From Alteromonas sp. ALT199 (GTDB taxonomy: Bacteria > Pseudomonadota > Gammaproteobacteria > Enterobacterales > Alteromonadaceae), in contig NZ_JAHHDX010000014.1 of the NCBI RefSeq assembly GCF_018619335.1, positions 1 to 64,000 on the forward strand: 64,000 nt of DNA. Direction: 5' to 3'. The position numbers and the translations under genes are program-made. The notes beneath the pieces are model-generated. The model was not told the DNA's origin. It saw only the letters and a list, made by a program, of their open reading frames with translations, and did not search any database. Shown one piece after another: positions 10,201 to 16,607 of this stretch. The first letter of the stretch is position 1. The number at the start of each line of letters is the position of its first letter.

Positions 10201-11170
10201 GTCCTTGCCTGAAAGCGCTGTGTCACCGTCAAAAGACGTGCATTTGCGAGGAGAACCAGACAAGGAAGAGCCACTTGATATCGTTCATGCTTCGGTTCTT
10301 CTTAACATTGATAAAAACAAAACAGAAGAAGTAAAACTCGAGGCCTTTGGGCTTACCGCCAGCTTATTCGGTGGAATACGCGTGAACACTCAGCCCGCGT
10401 TAGTTGGCTATGGAGACCTGCAAATAATAAATGGTCGATACAGCGCCTATGATCAGCAATTGATTATTCAAACTGGGGAGGTGCAGTTCAATGGTCCTAT
10501 CGACCAACCCTTGTTGCTGGTAGAGGCTATACGAGACCCAGCTAAGACCGATGACGATGTTATTGCGGGGATCCGCATTGACGGCGCCACTGACGCACCG
10601 AGCATCAACTTATTCTCTGAACCCTCCATGGACCAACAAGGCGTATTATCGTATTTATTAACAGGCTCTGGTCCAGATTCAGGCGGTTCATCAGATCCTA
10701 ACTATGCTGCACTGCTATTGGGCTTTGGGCTATCGAACACAGAAACCCTCACCGGGCAGTTAGGCAGTGCTTTAGGCATAGACGACTTTAGCTTAAGTAC
10801 CAATGAAAATATGCTTTCTGTTACCGGACAAATCAACGACAGGCTCTCGGTAGAATACAATGTAGACGTAGGCTTAAGTAATAACGATGCTAATAGCACC
10901 TTGAGACGCCGACAGCTCCCACCTGATTTGGCGCTTAAATACCAGCTGCTGCCTAGCCTGTATTTAGAAGCTATTCAAACCACACTAGAAGACCAATCAG
11001 AGTTTGCGTTAGATCTTTATTATGAGTTTTTCCTAGGCGATACAAGAACCCGCAAAGACGATGACAACGACGGTGATGACGACAGTAATGATACCGATGA
11101 GGCCGATAATAATTCAGAATCATCTCAGGAAGGCAAAACCAATACTTCTAGCGATAGTAAAGACAGCTAA
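7262..11170 (+). CDS. tamB: TamB, translocation and assembly module inner-membrane protein
   Basis: TamB is an AsmA-like protein anchored in the inner membrane that spans the periplasm to reach TamA. An N-terminal membrane anchor lies at about residues 5-27, followed by a very long region of repetitive β-strands. The conserved C-terminal TamB (DUF490) domain covers roughly the last 350 residues. At 1302 residues it is a little longer than E. coli TamB (1259). The excess is a hydrophilic tail after YYEFFLGD, rich in Asp, Asn and Ser, with a calcium-loop-like pattern at residues 1266-1274. A Ser/Thr/Gln/Ala-rich low-complexity insert lies near residues 180-220. It overlaps tamA by 4 bp. Confidence 0.93.
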   Translation: MRKRTLSAILLSPILLLVAIYALLISPLAGPTVKLIANSFVTNLSIDDIEGSFADTLEIHNLQWENAQWRVLSKYAYIDVTWRCFFEPKVCVNELTLENATLTQLAAAPETVEETNAGDEFSLPIPIEVGYLSLTDINVALLTTTVEVDELELTNFNGNQALALDSLATKGVRITLIEQNTDTSSVAANTASQAQSSLSQQTPKQSTEKTAKQATPDDKSALPSSYSLSYEVPELPTITAPIPVSLGTLLVEDLHFIQGASTQKISLISLLDAQFKDSDIAIEEMVVAHEQGEVKAKANATFSENFPLSIAARAKTVLDDAPLTINLNASGALDDLALSVNTKGAVNADANLAANVLNTELPIEFTAKWKEQPIPTMENATLKAGTLSLEGTMGDYQLKGAGAATLPDIGNVPVSLDVVLKKNNIYVNQANIQALEGSLVNTGTLYLNESIAWEGKTTLSNVSAQRFSTYAPENLSGEIESILQYSERGGLHMSLKDMQVSGVLQDKPLEIIGNAVYAGPSDLFVTNVNIIQEGENEKNAIRAIAQVLNKRHLNADITISANTINSLYPEVSGAINGKISASGPWQNPSANGKLSLSNVTVSPNLNTSAAQQGPLSGEVTLDGTYKDHQAQVDLSVPGNQVAFSFKGAWTNNHWIGQISDTKLELANMQWILSSPFTLDIGTAPVTAKIGQHCWTSRREGELCISNVNYQDSKASWDIKATSLPVGLWANELVPTMVSAPSEATLSVQTKGSYSQQDPIDASFTASMSTAPWQLGETRPLTLTINSFETNGKIRQGQLESTSLISSQDIGDATLTLNTRPFEEKIPLDGKLVMEGLDVAPLKPLSPAIRTLTGLLNGNITLSGYVDDPSLNGELTVSNGAIDIQDTPVTLANWNQKVVLSDQTAALDGSFVLGGGKGTLKGELDWSSEPSATFKLKGNSFEIRQPNIRLKVSPNIDVAATKEKVDVTGEVNIPWARIEVESLPESAVSPSKDVHLRGEPDKEEPLDIVHASVLLNIDKNKTEEVKLEAFGLTASLFGGIRVNTQPALVGYGDLQIINGRYSAYDQQLIIQTGEVQFNGPIDQPLLLVEAIRDPAKTDDDVIAGIRIDGATDAPSINLFSEPSMDQQGVLSYLLTGSGPDSGGSSDPNYAALLLGFGLSNTETLTGQLGSALGIDDFSLSTNENMLSVTGQINDRLSVEYNVDVGLSNNDANSTLRRRQLPPDLALKYQLLPSLYLEAIQTTLEDQSEFALDLYYEFFLGDTRTRKDDDNDGDDDSNDTDEADNNSESSQEGKTNTSSDSKDS

Positions 11171-11214
11171 ATCGTCTGTGTGATAACGCCGCATCTTAGC
11201 TTGGTTCTATTCTT

Positions 11215-11835
11215 CTAGCGCTGCTGGGCCATACTTTCTAGCGTTTTAAGCTGCCGCTCAAAACGCTTTTGCCTTTTATGTGCCCACACATACCACACTA
11301 GCATCCCGATGCTAACTGATGTCATAACTACAAACATATTAACGATTTTCTCTGGCGTAGGATTACCAAATAGGTAACGTTCCAACAAAAAAGCATACCC
11401 GAAAAGCACTGCAGTCCACGTTGAGTGCTTGGTGATAAAGGCAATTTTCACATTATTTTTAATTTGCTTAGTTAACTGCATGAGATGATCAACAGTTTGC
11501 GTGTCATTTGAAAATGCAGCCACTCTTCTTAGCCAAAGCTGATAGACAAGCAGGGGAAGAGCAGTAATCAGCATAAATATAAATATTGCGTGAGCGACAA
11601 ACGTAAATTTATCCCAACTATTAATGAGTAGATAAATAGCTGGGACAAATGCTAACGAGTCAATAACCATGTACCAGCGCTGCTTTATTCGCTCACTGCT
11701 AAGACTGGCTTTAACTTCCTCTAAATTTATAGTTGTTACTGGCTGAGTTTGCCATAGCACAGATAGGGCGTCATTTTGCTCATTTTCTGCTCGCGCAGAC
11801 GCCGTTTTTTGATTTTCTTTATCTAAATTATGCAT
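11215..11835 (-). CDS. Membrane protein cotranscribed with ECF sigma factor, putative anti-sigma
   Basis: I do not recognise a named family. The 206-residue product has a hydrophilic N-terminal part (1-58, acidic and Gln/Asn-rich), then four predicted membrane segments at about 58-73, 76-100, 138-156 and 164-186, and a basic C-terminal tail. Its ATG lies inside the end of the upstream sigma factor gene (8-bp overlap). Overlapping sigma/membrane-protein pairs commonly encode an ECF sigma factor and its membrane-bound antagonist. The N-terminal cytoplasmic segment could therefore bind the sigma factor. No CHCC zinc motif or classical anti-sigma domain is visible, so this role is inferred from context only. 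Confidence 0.65.
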   Translation of the reverse strand: MHNLDKENQKTASARAENEQNDALSVLWQTQPVTTINLEEVKASLSSERIKQRWYMVIDSLAFVPAIYLLINSWDKFTFVAHAIFIFMLITALPLLVYQLWLRRVAAFSNDTQTVDHLMQLTKQIKNNVKIAFITKHSTWTAVLFGYAFLLERYLFGNPTPEKIVNMFVVMTSVSIGMLVWYVWAHKRQKRFERQLKTLESMAQQR

Positions 11836-12340
11836 GCGGTTGCTCCTGGACGATACTTTGCTTTGCGCGCTTTAATACCACCCCAACATGGTTTTTAGTT
11901 AGGCCACATACGTCTGCTATTTCGTCGTAACTTAAGCCTTCAAGAGAAAGGGTAAGCACCTGCCTTGGCTGCAGTGGCAACGCTCTTACGCTGCGCAGTA
12001 AACGCTCTAAGGATTGGTGTTGACTAGAGACTTCCTCTGGTGACTGAGTAGTACTTGCAAACCCATCAGAGCCCATATCTTCGTGGTCGTATTGATGAGT
12101 ATCGAGACGTTTAACTTGGCTTGCTACGTGTGTTACGGCGCGGTTATGGGCTATTTTTAAAATATAGGTTTTCACACTGCTCTCCCCCTTAAAGCGAGAC
12201 AGCCCTTGCCAAACTGCAATAGCAATTTCTTGCAATAACTCTTGTTGCATCGCCTCGTTAGCCTCATAGCTATTAGCTACACGGCCAAGGAGTGCTCCGT
12301 ATTGCGCAAAAACATCTTCAAAACCCTGCCCCAAGGTCAC
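11828..12340 (-). CDS. ECF-type RNA polymerase sigma factor (sigma-70 family)
   Basis: This 170-residue protein has the two-domain layout of extracytoplasmic-function sigma factors. Region 2 at about residues 10-80 includes ELLQEIAIAVWQGLSRFKGE and the VKTYILKIAHNRAVTH -10 recognition helix. Region 4 at about 112-162 contains LEGLSYDEIADVCGLTKNHV, a helix-turn-helix that reads the -35 element. The linker carries an acidic stretch (DHEDMGSDG). The start is GTG at 12340 with GGGAT just upstream; no ATG lies close by. It overlaps the downstream membrane-protein gene by 8 bp. Its target promoters were not identified in this window. Confidence 0.88.
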   Translation of the reverse strand: MTLGQGFEDVFAQYGALLGRVANSYEANEAMQQELLQEIAIAVWQGLSRFKGESSVKTYILKIAHNRAVTHVASQVKRLDTHQYDHEDMGSDGFASTTQSPEEVSSQHQSLERLLRSVRALPLQPRQVLTLSLEGLSYDEIADVCGLTKNHVGVVLKRAKQSIVQEQPHA

Positions 12341-12563
12341 ATCCCTATTAGCAAAAAACTGTTGTTATTTTATTGTGTTACTTCTATCAGTCTGCCCATG
12401 CTCGTTTTTATTACAAACTTTTTTCGATGAAGCTGTAATTTTTTTGAACAGCTAAGGACTATAAAAATAGAACTGAAAATACAGTATGAAGAAACGGGCG
12501 GTAGGGCATTCCCCCTAAAAAGCTTCAACTTTTAAGTTTTGTAATTTAAATGAGGAAAACACT

Positions 12564-12839
12564 ATGTCTACATTAAGTTTAGTTTTGTTAATTGGCAGCA
12601 TCACGTCGCTTATGCTCTTGGCAAGCTACCTAGACGCAAAATTTCAATGGCGATTTAACGACTGGATGAACGGCGAGTGCAGCAACCCGTTTATAAAAAA
12701 CGTGACCGACAAACAGCAACAGCGCTTAAAAGAAAAAGATGCCCAGATTGAAACGTTAATGGCGCGTATTGAAACCCTCGAGACTATTGTCACTGAGCCT
12801 GCTTATGAGTTAAACAAGAAAATCAACGCGCTCAAATAA
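12564..12839 (+). CDS. Small membrane-anchored coiled-coil protein, PspB-like
   Basis: The 91-residue product has one N-terminal membrane helix (about residues 4-22), a short aromatic/charged segment, and a C-terminal coiled coil (about 50-85) with heptad-like spacing of Ile, Leu and Met. The layout, and a segment such as RIETLETIVTEP, recall the phage-shock protein PspB. The sequence is longer than PspB (about 75 aa) and no pspA or pspC is adjacent. GAGGAAAAC precedes the ATG. It is transcribed divergently from the ECF sigma factor gene across a 223-bp gap, so it may be a target of that sigma factor. Both the PspB relation and the regulation are inferences. Confidence 0.65.
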   Translation: MSTLSLVLLIGSITSLMLLASYLDAKFQWRFNDWMNGECSNPFIKNVTDKQQQRLKEKDAQIETLMARIETLETIVTEPAYELNKKINALK

Positions 12840-12848
12840 ACGTCCTAG

Positions 12849-13751
12849 CTAACTCGATACCGGTGGACGACGCATAAAGCGGGGTACTTTTCCCATTGCA
12901 ATTGCGTTGCCCACCAGCACAATTATCACTCCGACCACAGATAATACGCTCCAGGTATAGCCTTCAAAAAAGGTGGAAATAACCAATGCAACCATGGGGT
13001 ATACCAACACAACATATGCAGCCTTGTCCGCGCCCATTTGCTTTAAAAGCTTCATGTACGCGCCAAACGCAAACACAGAACCAAAAATTGCTAAATAGAC
13101 GAGTGATAGATAAAACTCAATGTGGGTAGGTATTCTTAATTCGCCAGGCATAGCTAACGAGGTGATGAAAAGCAGCACCATGGCATAACTCATGGCATAG
13201 AAATTCATTTGTATTACAGGCGTGCCCGAGGTCAAGATACGCTCGGAAATAACGTTACCCGTTGATGCACAGAAAAAGCTAACAAACGCTATGGCAAGCC
13301 CGGTAGCAAGCGCCGCATCCATGGATACTTTTGAAAATTCAGGCACAAACAAACAGACTATACCCAGCAAACCAAAGGTCGCCCCAATAACTACCTCTTT
13401 TCTTATGGGCTCTTTTAGCCACCAGCGACGAAGTACAACATTAATATAAATGATGCATGAGCTCATAAGTGCCAACAGCGCGCTAATAATATGCGCTTGC
13501 GCAACATACAACAGCGTGTAATTTAAGCTATACAAGAAGAGCCCCACCGCTGCCATTTTCACATGAATGTGCAAAGGGAGCTTTAACGGTAATCGTTTAA
13601 AAACACAGTATGCCCCTAAACACGCCGATGCCAGCAAGTAGCGTAGAGCAATAGCAAAGGTTTCAGAAGTATGTCCTATTTGATAGGTAATCGCTATCCA
13701 AGTTGAGCCCCAAATTAGGCAACATAGAGCAAATAAAGTCGCATTATTCAT
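12849..13751 (-). CDS. DMT-superfamily EamA transporter
   Basis: This is a predicted ten-helix inner-membrane exporter made of two EamA repeats (residues about 5-135 and 150-285). The opening segment CCLIWGSTWIAITYQIG is typical of the drug/metabolite transporter superfamily, as is the second-repeat motif IFGSVFAFGAYMKLLKQMGADKA. It is 300 residues long, as usual. It is the last gene of a tight three-gene unit with the hydroxyacid dehydrogenase (9-bp gap) and the thioesterase. The exported substrate is unknown. Confidence 0.85.
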   Translation of the reverse strand: MNNATLFALCCLIWGSTWIAITYQIGHTSETFAIALRYLLASACLGAYCVFKRLPLKLPLHIHVKMAAVGLFLYSLNYTLLYVAQAHIISALLALMSSCIIYINVVLRRWWLKEPIRKEVVIGATFGLLGIVCLFVPEFSKVSMDAALATGLAIAFVSFFCASTGNVISERILTSGTPVIQMNFYAMSYAMVLLFITSLAMPGELRIPTHIEFYLSLVYLAIFGSVFAFGAYMKLLKQMGADKAAYVVLVYPMVALVISTFFEGYTWSVLSVVGVIIVLVGNAIAMGKVPRFMRRPPVSS

Positions 13752-13760
13752 AGCCGCGCT

Positions 13761-14759
13761 TTAACCTAAAAAATCTGCTAAATGGGTAAGAGCCTTATCA
13801 AACAGTTTTTGCCTAGCGCCATTACCAATCCAGGCATTATGTGGTGTTATCAGTAAGTTGGGTAATGGCTCTTTTAGTAATATATGATCAACGGGCGGTG
13901 GCTCTACGCTAAGTACATCTAGCCCTGCACCACCAATTTTGTTGTGTTTAAGCGCATGGTAAAGCCCCTTTTCATCAATTAGTCCGCCACGAGCGGTATT
14001 AATAAGAAAGGCCGTTGACTTCATTAACGACAAGGTATCAGCGTTAATGAGTTTTTCGGTGTCCTCAGTAAGCGGGCAATGAAGGCTTATCACATCGGCA
14101 TCGGGTAAAAGAGACGTAAGGCTAGGGCGAGGGTCGTCTTGTTTACCAGGGCGGGCAGCAATACTCACTTTCATCCCCATAGCTTTAAACAAAGCTTCTA
14201 CGCGTTTTCCAAGCTCGCCGTGACCTACAATCACCGCGTGCTTACCTGCAAGCTCAACGACTGGATGACTAAGTAAGCAAAAATGGGAAGAGGCAGACCA
14301 AGCCTGACTCTCCATATCACGCTGATATGCGACAAAATTCGTAGCCAAATTTAACGCCAGGGTTAACGTGTGCTGCGCCACACTATCGGTGCCATAACCT
14401 TCAACATTTTGAACGCTGATATCGGCTTGCTTGCAATAATCGTGATCGATATTGTTCATGCCAGTGGCCGTTACACCAATATACCCAAGCTGTTTTGCCT
14501 GCTTTAAATCTTCGGCTTTTAACACAACTTTATTTACCAAAACTGCGTCGGCAGCTCGAATACGCTCGGCAACCTCTTCGGCATGGGTCTGCTGATAAAG
14601 TGTGATGTCGGCATTAAGACTATCGAGTACAGAAGTATCAAGGCTGGGTAAATCCATGGTTTCGGCGTCTAGAAACACAACCTGTTTTTTCTGCCCATTG
14701 CGCGGTGATTGGGTTTGGTTATCTTCGACTTTACCTTTTGCAGCATTGTGTTCTTTCAT
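13761..14759 (-). CDS. D-2-hydroxyacid dehydrogenase, glycerate dehydrogenase-like
   Basis: This is an NAD(P)-dependent oxidoreductase of the D-isomer-specific 2-hydroxyacid dehydrogenase family, which interconverts 2-oxo acids and D-2-hydroxy acids. The dinucleotide-binding motif is GHGELG at 179-184. The substrate-binding and catalytic residues are Arg257 (NTARGG), Glu286 (SVEPP) and His307 (TPHNAW). The HNAW context is typical of the glycerate/hydroxypyruvate group. A polar segment of about 25 residues precedes the first β-strand and may be a genuine extension or a misplaced start. It sits 11 bp after the thioesterase gene and 9 bp before the EamA transporter, suggesting one transcript. 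The exact substrate is uncertain. Confidence 0.88.
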   Translation of the reverse strand: MKEHNAAKGKVEDNQTQSPRNGQKKQVVFLDAETMDLPSLDTSVLDSLNADITLYQQTHAEEVAERIRAADAVLVNKVVLKAEDLKQAKQLGYIGVTATGMNNIDHDYCKQADISVQNVEGYGTDSVAQHTLTLALNLATNFVAYQRDMESQAWSASSHFCLLSHPVVELAGKHAVIVGHGELGKRVEALFKAMGMKVSIAARPGKQDDPRPSLTSLLPDADVISLHCPLTEDTEKLINADTLSLMKSTAFLINTARGGLIDEKGLYHALKHNKIGGAGLDVLSVEPPPVDHILLKEPLPNLLITPHNAWIGNGARQKLFDKALTHLADFLG

Positions 14760-14770
14760 TATCGCTAGGC

Positions 14771-15208
14771 CTACATTACTTCCACAATAGATTCTAACGC
14801 CGCTTTCACGTTAACCGGAATGGGAATAGCCTTATCGGTCTTTCTATCTACAAATACATGCACAAATTGACCATGCGCCACTCTACGCTTGTTTTCGCCG
14901 GCATAAACTGACAGCCCATAGGTAACAGAGGTTCTACCTATTTTGATAACTCGTAGCCCCACAAAAATGTCTTCGGGGTATGCCGCTGGTGCCACGTATT
15001 GACATTGACTGCTTACCACATACGCAACGGTTTGCCCGTTGTGTATGTCTAAATTGCCTTTTTCAATTAAAAAGCGGTTTACCGCGCTATCAAAGAAACC
15101 GTAATACACAACATTGTTGATATGACCATATGCATCATTGTCTTGCCAGCGGGTGGCAATAGTGACGTTATAAGGGTAGTCGGCAAGTGTTGGTGTAATG
15201 TCAGTCAT
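14771..15208 (-). CDS. Acyl-CoA thioesterase, 4HBT hotdog-fold family
   Basis: This is a single-hotdog-domain thioesterase of the 4-hydroxybenzoyl-CoA/YbgC-like group, expected to hydrolyse acyl-CoA thioesters in the cytoplasm. The motif RWQDNDAYGHINNVVYYGFF carries the catalytic-site Asp and the Asn-rich loop of this family. The ATG at 15208 is chosen (145 aa) because AAGGA lies six bases upstream; an upstream extension to 15256 adds residues with no family match. It is the first gene of the thioesterase-dehydrogenase-EamA unit. The acyl substrate is unknown. Confidence 0.87.
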   Translation of the reverse strand: MTDITPTLADYPYNVTIATRWQDNDAYGHINNVVYYGFFDSAVNRFLIEKGNLDIHNGQTVAYVVSSQCQYVAPAAYPEDIFVGLRVIKIGRTSVTYGLSVYAGENKRRVAHGQFVHVFVDRKTDKAIPIPVNVKAALESIVEVM

Positions 15209-15312
15209 GATCAATCCTTGGCATATACATTTAAGAGGGTGTTGTTGCCCAATCAATACAAACAGTGAACAAATATAGCTCCTAAGCGCTATATCGTATT
15301 CTATTGATAGTG

Positions 15313-16413
15313 CTATGAATAAAGCACCATGTCGTCACGGTGAACGGCAACATCGCTTGTTTCATAACCTAACACACTGGCGATTTCTTTCGACTTTTTC
15401 CCTTTTATAAGCGTTAAGTCTCTTGCGTTATATAAGCAAAGACCTTTAGCGATAATTTCTCCATCGCATAGCACTTCAACGGCATCCCCTTGTTCAAATG
15501 AACCAGTCACACCTACTATACCAGTGGGTAATAGCGATGCGCCTTTTCTTACTAGTGCTTCTTTCGCGCCACTATCAATTTCTATTTTTCCAGCGGTTTT
15601 GAGGGTGTGCGTAAGCCAAAGCCTGCGGGCGCTGGCCGGTGTACTGTTTGCAGTAAACAAAGTCCCCGGCACTTTGCCTTCAAGCAAAGCATCGAAGGTT
15701 TCGCCTTTTCGACCGTTAACAATCAATGTCTGAATACCGCTACTGGTGCACTTATCCGCCGCTTCAATTTTTGTACGCATACCACCTGTGCCTACCGCCG
15801 TGCCAGCGCCACCGGCCAGGCCGTAAATAGTACTGTCTATTTTTTCTACCTGCGGAATAAGGGTCGCAGAGGCATCTTTTCTGGGGTCTGCGGTAAATAA
15901 ACCATCGATATCCGAACAAATAATTAAGGTGTCAGCCTGCGCCACTAATGCCGTGTAAGCCCCCAAGTTATCGTTATCGCCTACTTTAAGTTCATTAACG
16001 GCAACCGTGTCGTTTTCATTCACAATGGGTAGTGCATTGTGATTTAAAATTTCACGCAAGGTGTTTTTGATATTCACGTAGCGCGTTCTATTGCGTAAAT
16101 CATCTGCTGTTAGCAATACCTGCGCACAGGGGAAGTCGAAAAAGCGCTGCCAGTTGGCCATCATCAAGTTCTGGCCAATTGCTGCCATTGCTTGCTTCTC
16201 AGCAATAGAGGCATTATGCCTTACTCTCACCTTGCTCCGGCCGGCAGCCACACTACCAGATGAAACCAAAATTACTTCTTTGCCCGCCTCTCGGCTTGCG
16301 GTAATAAAACGGGCCAAGGAAAGTAAGTAGCGGCCACTGCATTCGTTGCCTTCAGGTGCAATGAGCGCACTGCCCACTTTTATAACGGCACGTTGCCATG
16401 AAAAACGGTTCAT
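15313..16413 (-). CDS. proB: Glutamate 5-kinase
   Basis: ProB phosphorylates L-glutamate to γ-glutamyl phosphate, the first step of proline synthesis. The N-terminal amino-acid-kinase domain (about 1-255) contains VIKVGSALI, LVSSGSVAAG, the INENDTVAVNELKVGDND substrate loop and the VGTGGMRTKIEAA motif. A C-terminal PUA domain covers about 275-360. The ATG at 16413 gives 366 aa, against 367 in E. coli. A TTG eight codons upstream is less likely. proA is not adjacent, so the pathway is split, unlike the proBA operon of E. coli. Confidence 0.95.
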   Translation of the reverse strand: MNRFSWQRAVIKVGSALIAPEGNECSGRYLLSLARFITASREAGKEVILVSSGSVAAGRSKVRVRHNASIAEKQAMAAIGQNLMMANWQRFFDFPCAQVLLTADDLRNRTRYVNIKNTLREILNHNALPIVNENDTVAVNELKVGDNDNLGAYTALVAQADTLIICSDIDGLFTADPRKDASATLIPQVEKIDSTIYGLAGGAGTAVGTGGMRTKIEAADKCTSSGIQTLIVNGRKGETFDALLEGKVPGTLFTANSTPASARRLWLTHTLKTAGKIEIDSGAKEALVRKGASLLPTGIVGVTGSFEQGDAVEVLCDGEIIAKGLCLYNARDLTLIKGKKSKEIASVLGYETSDVAVHRDDMVLYS

Positions 16414-16526
16414 ATTGGGAAGAAAAGAAAAAAACAAGGGCTTAAGAATACGACAGTTAAAGGCTGAAACAAAACGTTCTGTTACAGTTTTTTGCGTTAA
16501 AACAGGGTTACTATACGCTCAAAAAA

Positions 16527-16556
16527 TTGGATTGTGCTCGTCATACTTAATATACT
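16527..16556 (+). promoter_or_regulatory. Candidate sigma-70 promoter for the M1 peptidase gene
   Basis: TTGGAT (16527-16532) and TATACT (16551-16556) are separated by 18 bp and lie about 50 bp before the peptidase ATG. Judged by eye only. Confidence 0.4.
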
Positions 16557-16607
16557 GGCAAGTGTTATCTTATAACAATTCTAATTTAAAAGTTGCAAGG
16601 AACCCGC

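Noticed and set aside
7489..10899. Several open frames antisense to tamB
   Set aside because: They follow the codon pattern of the real gene, lack ribosome binding sites and match no family.
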